NCBI GenBank assembly: GCA_003162595.1 | Contig: PMNJ01000287.1 | Span: 384-6,149 of the forward strand | Length of the DNA stretch: 5,766 nt | Source of the DNA: Bacteroidales bacterium | GTDB taxonomy: Bacteria; Bacteroidota; Bacteroidia; Bacteroidales; VadinHA17 | Reading direction: 5' to 3' | Position numbers and translations under genes: made by a program | Shown: positions 1 to 5,766 of the stretch, piece after piece | How positions within the stretch are numbered: position 1 is the stretch's first letter | How the letters are laid out: each line of letters begins with the position of its first letter | The notes under the pieces: model-generated | The model's input: the letters and a program-made list of their open reading frames with translations, nothing else | Database searches by the model: none | Told to the model about the DNA's origin: nothing

Positions 1-1
1 A

Positions 2-109
2 ACAAGAGTTGCAGATATTTCTGAGATTGTAGCTGAAGCTTTAATAATGAAACCCTTAAAAAAAAATAGCAGCAATATCACTTCAATAAAAGAGCTCGCA
101 AATATTTGA
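2..109 (+). CDS. C-terminal fragment of an unrecognised protein (5' end outside window)
   Basis: This frame is open from the left edge to a TGA at 107-109 and gives 35 residues, starting TRVADISEIVAEAL and ending SIKELANI. The other two plus-strand frames hit stops within the first 32 bases, which favours this one, but an open frame this short proves little. The first part reads like an amphipathic helix (ADISEIVAEALIM), followed by a polar Lys/Asn/Ser-rich tail, as is common at the C-terminus of a cytoplasmic protein. I do not recognise the family, and the fragment has no catalytic motif. The next gene on the same strand starts 119 bases downstream, so an operon with it is possible but not shown. 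Confidence 0.45.
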   Translation, partial: TRVADISEIVAEALIMKPLKKNSSNITSIKELANI

Positions 110-157
110 TCTCATCTTTGAGTACACGAAGAAAATTCAGTTTTATTCTGCCATTTC

Positions 158-183
158 AAACAATTCATATACTGAAATTGTTT
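158..183. repeat. AT-rich inverted repeat, 8-bp arms
   Basis: AAACAATT at 158-165 is the exact reverse complement of AATTGTTT at 176-183, with a 10-base loop between. It lies between the end of the left-hand fragment and the lipoprotein start at 229. Each arm has only one G:C pair and no long T-run follows, so it is a poor intrinsic terminator. It could be a regulator binding site, an mRNA hairpin, or chance in AT-rich DNA. Confidence 0.3.
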
Positions 184-228
184 CTGACACGTTATATACA
201 CGAATATTACAAATTAAATTGCTGAAAA

Positions 229-780
229 ATGTGTCGGAAATTATTCGGGTTGCTGATATTGACTGGGATCGCATTATTTTATTCATGCAAGAATACTGGA
301 GAACCAAAAGAGACGAAAAATAAAGTTGTTCAAAACAAGATTTTACAGCAGTCGGACGGGACTATTTCATTAAAGGTTGATAAAGCGGACTGTTATCAGG
401 ACATGGTAAATCCTTCAAGCAATACCGCTGAATGGAATGTGGTTGTTTCTAAATCAGGCCGATTTAATGTTTGGTTATCAAGTTCTACTAAAGATACAAC
501 CGATCTTAAGTATAATAATTCGATTATGCTGAGCATTCTTGATAACAGGATTGAAGCTCGTCCGGCTTGTGACAAAATAGTACATAACTCTAGTGATGTC
601 ACCTATCCATATTTCAGGGCTGATTCCTTTTTAGGGTCACTATATATACAAGATACTGGACTTTATAATATTCAGATAATCAGCGAGAAAATTGTTCCTA
701 AGGACATTAGGAAAGGAGAATCTTCAGGTTCGGATAATTCAAAGCTTTTATCTGTCTTTCTTACCCCAATTACCCGTTAA
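229..780 (+). CDS. Predicted lipoprotein of unknown function, 183 aa
   Basis: The product has a type II signal peptide: Arg3-Lys4, a hydrophobic core at about residues 5-18, and a lipobox-like end (Leu-Phe-Tyr-Ser-Cys20). Cys20 should be lipidated and the protein anchored in the cell envelope. The residue after it is Lys, with no aspartate retention signal, so outer-membrane placement is the likelier inference. Residues 21-44 are a polar linker. Residues 45-155 alternate hydrophobic and polar stretches, with phrases such as NTAEWNVVVSKSGRFNVWLSS and QDTGLYNIQII, and read as a beta-sandwich of carbohydrate-binding or Ig-like type; this is a guess from pattern, not a family match. Two cysteines in the mature part, Cys55 and Cys114, could form a disulfide. 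The ATG at 229 is chosen because the signal peptide follows at once; its leader is A-rich (GCTGAAAA) without a Shine-Dalgarno, which is normal for Bacteroidota. The 3' end overlaps purL by 11 bases on the opposite strand. The function is unknown. Confidence 0.85.
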   Translation: MCRKLFGLLILTGIALFYSCKNTGEPKETKNKVVQNKILQQSDGTISLKVDKADCYQDMVNPSSNTAEWNVVVSKSGRFNVWLSSSTKDTTDLKYNNSIMLSILDNRIEARPACDKIVHNSSDVTYPYFRADSFLGSLYIQDTGLYNIQIISEKIVPKDIRKGESSGSDNSKLLSVFLTPITR

Positions 781-3700
781 TTTTAATCCATTCCTTTGCG
801 TTGACAAAAGCTTTTATCCATGGCGTAACATCGTCATTTTTTCTGTCATCAGGATAAAATCCACATTGCCAGGGAAAATATGCCCTCTCAAGGTGTGGCA
901 TCATTACGAGGTGACGACCATCTTCAGAGCATAGTCCTGCTGCATCATAATCTGAACCGTTTGGATTTGCCGGATAAGTATGTCCTGAGAATTTTAATGG
1001 TATCTGATATTTGTTCTCAGGATAAGGCAGGCTGAATTGCCCCTCTCCATGAGCTACCCATATTCCGAGCTCCATGTTTGTCATGTTTCCAAGCATAACA
1101 GAGTTATTTTTCAAAATCTTTACCCCAAGAAAACCTGATTCAAATTTGTGTGACTTATTAAGAAACAACTTTGGTTTTTCTTTATGCTGTGGATACAACA
1201 GACCCAGTTCGACCATGAGCTGACATCCATTACATACGCCAAGCGACAGAGTATCAGTTCTTTTATAAAAATTATCGAGGGCTATACGTGCTTTTTCATT
1301 ATATCTGAATACTCCGGCCCAACCTTTGGCAGATCCTAAAACGTCGGAATTAGAAAAGCCTCCGACAAAAACTATCATACTGATTTCCTCCAGGGTTTCT
1401 CTCCCCGTTATAAGGTCAGTCATATGTACATCCTTGACATCGAAACCCGCCAGGTACAGGGCATAAGCCATCTCCCTGTCACCATTTACACCTTTTTCCC
1501 TGATTATAGCAGCCCTGGCACCTGATTTTTTCCTTCTAACGGGTGTTATTCCAAGTGATTTAAATGTTCCGGCAAAATCAGTTATTTTTATGTTTAATTC
1601 ATGGTTTTTATAATTCCGGAACCGTTCAAGTGCAAGTTCCGGTCCGCATTGACGCCTGTCGAGAAGATACGAAGTACGGAACCATTTATCACGAAGTTTA
1701 TCAATATCGAAAGTTATTAGATTATCATCGTTTGTTATAAAAAGCATTCTTTCATTAACAGGGTGTCCAATAGAGAAATATGAAATTCCGTTTTCAAGCA
1801 GTAATTCAGCAATTTCATCCTCATCTTTTACCTGAATAATGATTCCGGGGTTTTGACTGAACAGTATCTTAATAATATCACTTTCATTAATTGCTGTGAG
1901 GTTAACAGATATTCCCCCGTAGGTGTTAGAAAAGCACATTTCCAGAAGTGTTGTTAACATTCCGCCAGCTGATATATCATGGCCCGAAAGAATCTTCCCT
2001 TTAACTATAAGATCCTGAATTGTATCGAATACTTCTTTAAAGTATGCCGGGTCAGTAACGGTAGGAGCATCATCGCCAAGTCTGTTTAGAATCTGGGCAA
2101 AGCTGCTGCCTCCAGGTTTAAAGTCATCCCGGCTCATATCAATATACAAAAGACTTGTATAAGGATCATTTACAATTACCGGTTCTACAATTTTTCTGAT
2201 ATTGTCAACTTCACCTGCTGCTGAGATAATTACTGTACCCGGAGAAAACACAACCTGATCATTATATTTCTGGGTCATTGAAAGACTGTCCTTGCCTGTT
2301 GGAATGTTTATGCCGAGGGCGATTGCAAAATCGCTTGCTGCTTTTACGGCTTCAAACAGCCTTGCGTCTTCACCTGGATTCTTGCATGGCCACATCCAGT
2401 TAGCTGATAGAGAAACACTTCTTAATTTGTCGGTAAGTGGCGCCCAGATGATATTGGTAAGAGCCTCTGCAATAGATAGTACGGAACCGGCAGAAGGATC
2501 AATAAGTCCTGAGGCCGGAGCATGTCCGATTGATGTAGCCATTCCCTTTTTGCCCCTGTAGTCGAGAGTAATTGCTCCAAGATTGTTTAAAGGTAACTGA
2601 AGAGGACCGGCACATTGTTGTTTCGCAAGTCGGCCGGTTACCGACCTGTCTACTTTGTTAGTAAGCCAGTCTTTGCAAGCAACCTCTTCAAGTTGAAGAA
2701 CATGTTCTGCATATTCTTCAATTTTTTGAACTGAGTATTCCGGTTTTTTATAAATGTTTTCAATAATTATATCATTCATTATTGTTTTCGGAGGATCACC
2801 GAAAAGTGATCCGAGTGCTAAATCAATAGGCTTTTCATTAGTGGCCGGATTCTCAAAAGTAAACATCATGTCGCCTGTTACTTCGCCGATGATATAAATT
2901 GGTGCTCTTTCCCTTTCGGCAATCTTCTTTAAAGTGTCAATATCAATCTCTTTCATGATCAGGCCCATGCGTTCCTGGGACTCATTCCCGATTATTTCAC
3001 GGGCTGACAGAGTAGGATCCCCTATGGGTAATTTGCTGATATCAATTTTACCCCCGGTTGCTTCAACAAGTTCCGACAGACAGTTAAGATGACCACCTGC
3101 TCCATGATCATGAATAGATATTATTGGATTATTCGACGATTCACTCAGGGCCCTGATTGCATTATAGACTCTTTTCTGCATCTCGGGATTAGCCCTCTGA
3201 ACGGCATTCAGTTCGATCGAGCTGTCGAATTTTCCTGTGTCTACTGACGAAACGGCTCCGCCACCCATTCCTATTCTATAATTATCCCCTCCCAGTAAAA
3301 CAATCAGGTCGCCTTTTTCAGGAATATCTTTCTCACTGTCCTTCTTCTTACCAATCCCTATTCCACCGGCAAGCATAATAACCTTATCATAGCCAAACAT
3401 TTTAAGATTCTCAAAATGTTCGAAGGTAAATACCGAACCACAAATCAGAGGTTGTCCAAACTTATTTCCAAAGTCACTGGCACCATTTGATGCTTTGATT
3501 AATATATCTTCAGGTGTCTGATAAAGCCATGGTCTTTCCTGTGTGGCTTTTTCCCAGGGACGGTCCCCGTCAGGACGTGGATAAGAAGTCATATACACAG
3601 CTGTACCGGCAATTGGGAAAGCCCCTTTTCCTCCTGCAATCCTGTCCCTGATTTCACCACCAGTTCCGGTTGAAGCACCGTTGAATGGTTCAACAGTGGT

Positions 3701-4456
3701 TGGAAAATTATGTGTTTCAGCTTTTATTGAAAGAACAGATTCATAGTCTGTTACGTTAAAAAAATCAGGTCCTTCCTGTGTTCCTGGAGCAAATTGCTCA
3801 ACAACCGGACCCTGAACAAATGCACAATTATCTTTATAGGCTGAAATTACGCTGTTTGGATTGATTTTGGTTGTAGCCTTAATCATCTGAAAAAGAGTTT
3901 GCTCCTTTTCAATACCGGAAAGAACGAAAGTCCCGTTGAATATTTTATGACGACAGTGTTCAGAATTAACCTGAGAAAATCCAAATACCTCACTATCTGT
4001 TAGTTTTCGACCCATTGATTTGCTCAATTGATCAAGATATTCAACTTCTTCAATATTAAGAGCGAGTCCCTCTCTGAGATTATATTTTTTTATATCGTTG
4101 ATATAAAATACAGGATCCGGAAGTTTGTCAATAGTGAAGAGGTTCTGATCTAAATCGTTATAGAGAGACTGAAGCATCGGATCATAATGAGGTTCTTTTG
4201 ATGCAGCCACATGGAATTCCTCGATTCTCTTTATCCCAGTTATTCCCATATTCTGAGTAATCTCAACCGCATTGGTACTCCAGGGAGTTATCATCTCTTT
4301 ACGTGGGCCAATAAAGGTTCCTTCAATGCTATCATTACTAATTAATGAAGCATTTCCAAACAGCCAGGATAATTTTTCGATATCTTTTTCAGGAAGTTTT
4401 TCTGAGGTGCCGACTGCAATTAAGTTATTAGAGATACCTTGAAAAAAGAGAATCAT
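770..4456 (-). CDS. purL: Phosphoribosylformylglycinamidine synthase, single-chain PurL (EC 6.3.5.3)
   Basis: This cytoplasmic enzyme converts FGAR, ATP and glutamine to FGAM, the fourth step of de novo purine synthesis. At 1228 residues it is complete and of the large form that fuses PurS-like, synthetase and glutaminase parts. The PurS-like N-terminal domain is about residues 1-135. A linker with the conserved NSEHCRHK segment (164-171) follows. The first AIRS-like synthetase half is about 205-560, with AETHNFPT (246-253), STGTGGEIRD (262-271) and HDHGAGG (449-455). The second half is about 590-950, with PTGKDSLSM (719-727) and SGHDISAGG (824-832). The class I glutaminase domain is about 975-1228: oxyanion loop GGFS (1032-1035), nucleophile Cys1075 in GVCNGC, and His1188 and Glu1190 in PHLE complete the triad. 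All expected catalytic motifs are intact. The ATG at 4456 gives the N-terminus MILFFQ, which matches my recollection of Bacteroidales PurL. The gene is single, divergent from the lipoprotein at 4825 and convergent with the one ending at 780. No purine riboswitch is visible upstream. Confidence 0.98.
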   Translation of the reverse strand: MILFFQGISNNLIAVGTSEKLPEKDIEKLSWLFGNASLISNDSIEGTFIGPRKEMITPWSTNAVEITQNMGITGIKRIEEFHVAASKEPHYDPMLQSLYNDLDQNLFTIDKLPDPVFYINDIKKYNLREGLALNIEEVEYLDQLSKSMGRKLTDSEVFGFSQVNSEHCRHKIFNGTFVLSGIEKEQTLFQMIKATTKINPNSVISAYKDNCAFVQGPVVEQFAPGTQEGPDFFNVTDYESVLSIKAETHNFPTTVEPFNGASTGTGGEIRDRIAGGKGAFPIAGTAVYMTSYPRPDGDRPWEKATQERPWLYQTPEDILIKASNGASDFGNKFGQPLICGSVFTFEHFENLKMFGYDKVIMLAGGIGIGKKKDSEKDIPEKGDLIVLLGGDNYRIGMGGGAVSSVDTGKFDSSIELNAVQRANPEMQKRVYNAIRALSESSNNPIISIHDHGAGGHLNCLSELVEATGGKIDISKLPIGDPTLSAREIIGNESQERMGLIMKEIDIDTLKKIAERERAPIYIIGEVTGDMMFTFENPATNEKPIDLALGSLFGDPPKTIMNDIIIENIYKKPEYSVQKIEEYAEHVLQLEEVACKDWLTNKVDRSVTGRLAKQQCAGPLQLPLNNLGAITLDYRGKKGMATSIGHAPASGLIDPSAGSVLSIAEALTNIIWAPLTDKLRSVSLSANWMWPCKNPGEDARLFEAVKAASDFAIALGINIPTGKDSLSMTQKYNDQVVFSPGTVIISAAGEVDNIRKIVEPVIVNDPYTSLLYIDMSRDDFKPGGSSFAQILNRLGDDAPTVTDPAYFKEVFDTIQDLIVKGKILSGHDISAGGMLTTLLEMCFSNTYGGISVNLTAINESDIIKILFSQNPGIIIQVKDEDEIAELLLENGISYFSIGHPVNERMLFITNDDNLITFDIDKLRDKWFRTSYLLDRRQCGPELALERFRNYKNHELNIKITDFAGTFKSLGITPVRRKKSGARAAIIREKGVNGDREMAYALYLAGFDVKDVHMTDLITGRETLEEISMIVFVGGFSNSDVLGSAKGWAGVFRYNEKARIALDNFYKRTDTLSLGVCNGCQLMVELGLLYPQHKEKPKLFLNKSHKFESGFLGVKILKNNSVMLGNMTNMELGIWVAHGEGQFSLPYPENKYQIPLKFSGHTYPANPNGSDYDAAGLCSEDGRHLVMMPHLERAYFPWQCGFYPDDRKNDDVTPWIKAFVNAKEWIKING

Positions 4457-4511
4457 ATTATTGCTATTAATATATTGATAAATAATGAATTATGCTTTTA
4501 TAGCTTGGCTC

Positions 4512-4524
4512 TACAAGTCTTGTA
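4512..4524. repeat. 13-base palindrome TACAA-gtc-TTGTA, possible operator
   Basis: TACAA at 4512-4516 pairs with TTGTA at 4520-4524 around a 3-base centre. It sits 56 bases upstream of the purL start and touches the best-placed -7-like box for purL, a position where a repressor could act. No known regulator can be assigned, and half-sites of 5 bases can arise by chance. Confidence 0.3.
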
Positions 4525-4530
4525 AAGATA
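4523..4530 (-). promoter_or_regulatory. Candidate -7 box for purL
   Basis: Read on the minus strand this is TATCTTTA, a 7-of-8 match to the TAnnTTTG box used by the primary sigma factor of Bacteroidota. It would give a purL leader of about 60 bases. A clear TTTG at the expected -33 spacing is missing (only TTTC, about 23 bases away), so this is weak. Confidence 0.25.
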
Positions 4531-4782
4531 GCATTAATTCTGATCAGATGCTGGAAACATACATGGTTTTGTACTCCGTTTTGATTTACTTGTTCCGGAA
4601 TTTATGAAAAAATTTCGACCGATTAAAAAGAGCTTAAATATTTAACAATTTTTAATACATCAATATGTCAAATCTCAGAATAATAATTCAAAATAAACAA
4701 TATTTTTAAGCGGCTCAAATGTCCAATTTAGATCAAAACAGTTAGATAATATTTTAATCAAAATTATCCCTGTTAGTTGTAA

Positions 4783-4790
4783 CATTTTTG
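4783..4790 (+). promoter_or_regulatory. Candidate -7 box for the second lipoprotein gene
   Basis: CATTTTTG matches TAnnTTTG at 7 of 8 positions and lies 34 bases before the ATG at 4825, leaving a short leader of roughly 28 bases. No TTTG is present at the expected -33 position. Another 7-of-8 match, TATTTTTA at 4701-4708, is an alternative. Confidence 0.28.
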
Positions 4791-4824
4791 CGATGATGTC
4801 GTACTACAAATAAAAAACAATTAA

Positions 4825-5508
4825 ATGAAAAAGATTAATTTATACACTTTGATAGGTTTAATGGCAATATTGATTTGCATTTCTTCCTGTAGTAAAAAAG
4901 ATAGCGGTAACTTAGATGAACCGGTAGTTACAACACCTGTACAAGTTGAAGCAGAAGTCTCACGCTCCGTACTTTACGATGGAACAACAAATATTGAATA
5001 TTATTTTACTGTCAGGGATAATAATGTCCTTGTAAATAATGCGACGATTACGGTAAATGGTATTAATGTCCCCCGAGTTATTGGATTCATTGACGGATAT
5101 TATGATCTGAGGGAATATGATAATCCGGCTGCAAGTTATGTGCCGGGACAAACCTATACTGCTTCAGTTCAATACAATGGGAAGACTTATACTGAAAGTA
5201 TGAAGGCTCCTGGCGGATTTGCTTTAAATAGCGATTATACAAAAATTCAATGGGATCAAAATGGCAACTATGCCACACTCGATATATATTATTTATATGG
5301 TTCTACAACATATACTGTTCCTTCAGCCAGACCAAGTCCTCTGACCAGTCCTCAGACAATACCTTCTAAAGCATATCCCACTCCGGGATCAACATATACA
5401 ATTCATGGATGGGTTCAGAATAGCAAGAAAAATTCGTTTGGTTCTCTGAGTGGGGATAACAGCTATATGACAGTAACGGATTTCAAAGAGTGGAGGGTAA
5501 CAAAATAG
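4825..5508 (+). CDS. Predicted lipoprotein with possible Ig-like domain, 227 aa, function unknown
   Basis: A classical type II signal peptide opens the protein: Lys2-Lys3, a hydrophobic core at about residues 7-19, and lipobox Ile-Ser-Ser-Cys22. The mature N-terminus starts CSKKDSGNLDE; charged residues soon after the cysteine resemble the surface-export signals described for Bacteroidota lipoproteins, so surface exposure is possible but inferred. Residues 38-130 look like a beta-sandwich: VNNATITVNG and PGQTYTASVQYNGKTYTESM are typical of Ig-like or transthyretin-like extracellular modules. Residues 130-227 form a second part rich in Tyr and Trp, with a Pro/Ser/Thr-rich stretch at 164-189. 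There is no cysteine after Cys22 and no enzyme motif. The ATG at 4825 is set by the signal peptide; its leader (AAATAAAAAACAATTAA) is A-rich without a Shine-Dalgarno. The gene is divergent from purL and convergent with the peptidase gene 33 bases downstream. No SusC/SusD pair is next to it. It could be an adhesin, binding protein or structural envelope protein; the sequence does not decide. Confidence 0.85.
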   Translation: MKKINLYTLIGLMAILICISSCSKKDSGNLDEPVVTTPVQVEAEVSRSVLYDGTTNIEYYFTVRDNNVLVNNATITVNGINVPRVIGFIDGYYDLREYDNPAASYVPGQTYTASVQYNGKTYTESMKAPGGFALNSDYTKIQWDQNGNYATLDIYYLYGSTTYTVPSARPSPLTSPQTIPSKAYPTPGSTYTIHGWVQNSKKNSFGSLSGDNSYMTVTDFKEWRVTK

Positions 5509-5516
5509 CTCTTTTG
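5501..5516. repeat. Imperfect palindrome at the lipoprotein stop codon, weak terminator candidate
   Basis: CAAAATAGCTCTTTTG matches its own reverse complement at 14 of 16 positions and includes the TAG at 5506-5508. As RNA it gives a 5-bp A:U-rich stem with a 6-base loop and no U-tract. It lies between two convergent genes, where a bidirectional terminator would be expected, but the stem is too weak to call one. Confidence 0.2.
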
Positions 5517-5541
5517 ATGAACCGTTGTGTTTTCAGTCTGA

Positions 5542-5766
5542 TTATTTCAATCCACTTCGTTTAAGCAGGGCATCTATTGTAGGTTCCATGCCTCTGAACT
5601 TTACATAAAGATCATGAGGGTACTCAGTACCTCCTTTTTCAAGTATGTTTTTTCTGAAAGATGCTGCAGTTTCCTTATTGAATATTCCGGTTTCAGTGAA
5701 ATAACTGAAAGCGTCTGCATCCAGTACTTCGGCCCATTTGTATCCATAATATCCTGCTGCATATCC
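5542..5766 (-). CDS. M3-family metallopeptidase (peptidyl-dipeptidase Dcp / oligopeptidase A type), C-terminal fragment
   Basis: On the minus strand the frame is open from the right edge to a TAA at 5542-5544 and gives 74 residues. The order of motifs is that of the C-terminus of M3A zinc peptidases: the tyrosine loop GYAAGYYGYKWAEVLDADAF, then GIFNKETAASFRKNIL, then KGGTEYPHDLY, then KFRGMEPTIDALLKRSG at the end. In characterised members the tyrosine loop contacts the substrate near the zinc site. The HExxH motif and roughly 600 residues of the usual length lie beyond position 5766, so activity cannot be judged. Family members cleave short peptides or remove C-terminal dipeptides; Bacteroidota copies are often annotated Dcp, while the GIFNKET and RGGxE-like features also fit oligopeptidase A (prlC). 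The fragment does not separate these, so no symbol is given. The natural C-terminus is intact. Confidence 0.93.
   Translation of the reverse strand, partial: GYAAGYYGYKWAEVLDADAFSYFTETGIFNKETAASFRKNILEKGGTEYPHDLYVKFRGMEPTIDALLKRSGLK

Larger units (their letters stand above)
4457..4824. other. Divergent intergenic region between purL and the second lipoprotein
   Basis: These 368 bases are strongly AT-rich and contain no convincing gene on either strand; the longest plus-strand ATG frame I noticed is 13 codons (4604-4645). As both flanking genes read outward, promoters for both should lie here. The region holds a 13-base palindrome at 4512-4524, an 8-base palindrome TTCCGGAA at 4593-4600, and several partial matches to the Bacteroidota -7 box TAnnTTTG, listed separately where they are best placed. 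I see no tRNA, riboswitch, tandem repeat or insertion sequence end. Confidence 0.7.

Noticed and set aside
741..818. 12-base direct repeat AAAGCTTTTATC at 741-752 and 807-818
   Set aside because: Both copies lie in coding sequence. One 12-base repeat is expected by chance in a window this size, especially in AT-rich DNA, and there is no attachment-site or mobile-element context.
692..934. 80-codon plus-strand open frame spanning the lipoprotein end and the purL 3' end
   Set aside because: It overlaps two well-supported genes in other frames and has no recognisable motif or convincing start context.
2292..2561. 89-codon open frame on the plus strand inside purL
   Set aside because: It lies antisense to the conserved second synthetase half of PurL (including PTGKDSLSM and DPSAGSVL). 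Its product has no recognisable domain, so it is explained by the constraint on the real gene.
4593..4600. 8-base palindrome TTCCGGAA in the intergenic region
   Set aside because: It has no extension of the symmetry beyond 8 bases, and a similar TTCCGGAA also occurs inside purL near 1615, so it is not specific to a regulatory position.
4604..4645. 13-codon ATG frame (MKKFRPIKK...) between the divergent genes
   Set aside because: It is very short, has no supporting leader or partner gene, and is the kind of frame expected by chance in A-rich DNA.
4759..4766. Exact TAnnTTTG match (TAATTTTG) on the minus strand
   Set aside because: It lies about 300 bases upstream of purL, has no TTTG at the -33 spacing, and exact matches to so short a box are common in AT-rich DNA.
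1..5766. Search for a defence system, mobile element, CRISPR array, phage genes or RNA genes
   Set aside because: Nearly all of the window is explained by purL, two lipoproteins and two gene fragments. I saw no transposase, integrase, nuclease, spaced repeats or tRNA-like folds.

Overview
The window looks like chromosomal DNA of a Bacteroidota bacterium, most likely in or near the order Bacteroidales. The evidence is threefold. The genome is AT-rich and the starts have A-rich leaders in place of Shine-Dalgarno sequences. There are two short signal-peptidase-II lipoproteins of the kind common in this phylum. The single-chain PurL begins MILFF and carries the GGFSNSDVLGSAKGWAG form of its glutaminase loop, which I associate with Bacteroidales PurL proteins.

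Layout from left to right. Positions 2-109 are the unrecognised C-terminal end of a plus-strand reading frame that enters from outside the window. A 119-base AT-rich gap follows, holding one inverted repeat. Positions 229-780 (+) encode a 183-residue lipoprotein of unknown function. Positions 770-4456 (-) encode a complete phosphoribosylformylglycinamidine synthase (PurL, 1228 residues), convergent with the lipoprotein and overlapping its end by 11 bases. Positions 4457-4824 are a 368-base divergent intergenic region that must hold the promoters of both purL and the next gene. Positions 4825-5508 (+) encode a second lipoprotein of 227 residues. Positions 5542-5766 (-) are the last 74 codons of an M3-family oligopeptidase whose start and HExxH zinc motif lie outside the window.

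No pathway joins these genes. PurL is the fourth-step enzyme of de novo purine synthesis in the cytoplasm and stands alone here, with no other pur gene beside it. The two lipoproteins are predicted envelope proteins and the M3 peptidase degrades peptides. Strand alternates at every gene boundary, so the genes are probably transcribed separately. I found no mobile element, CRISPR array, RNA gene, phage gene, toxin-antitoxin pair or defence gene, and I do not see a previously undescribed system. The least explained items are the two lipoproteins and small inverted repeats in the intergenic DNA.
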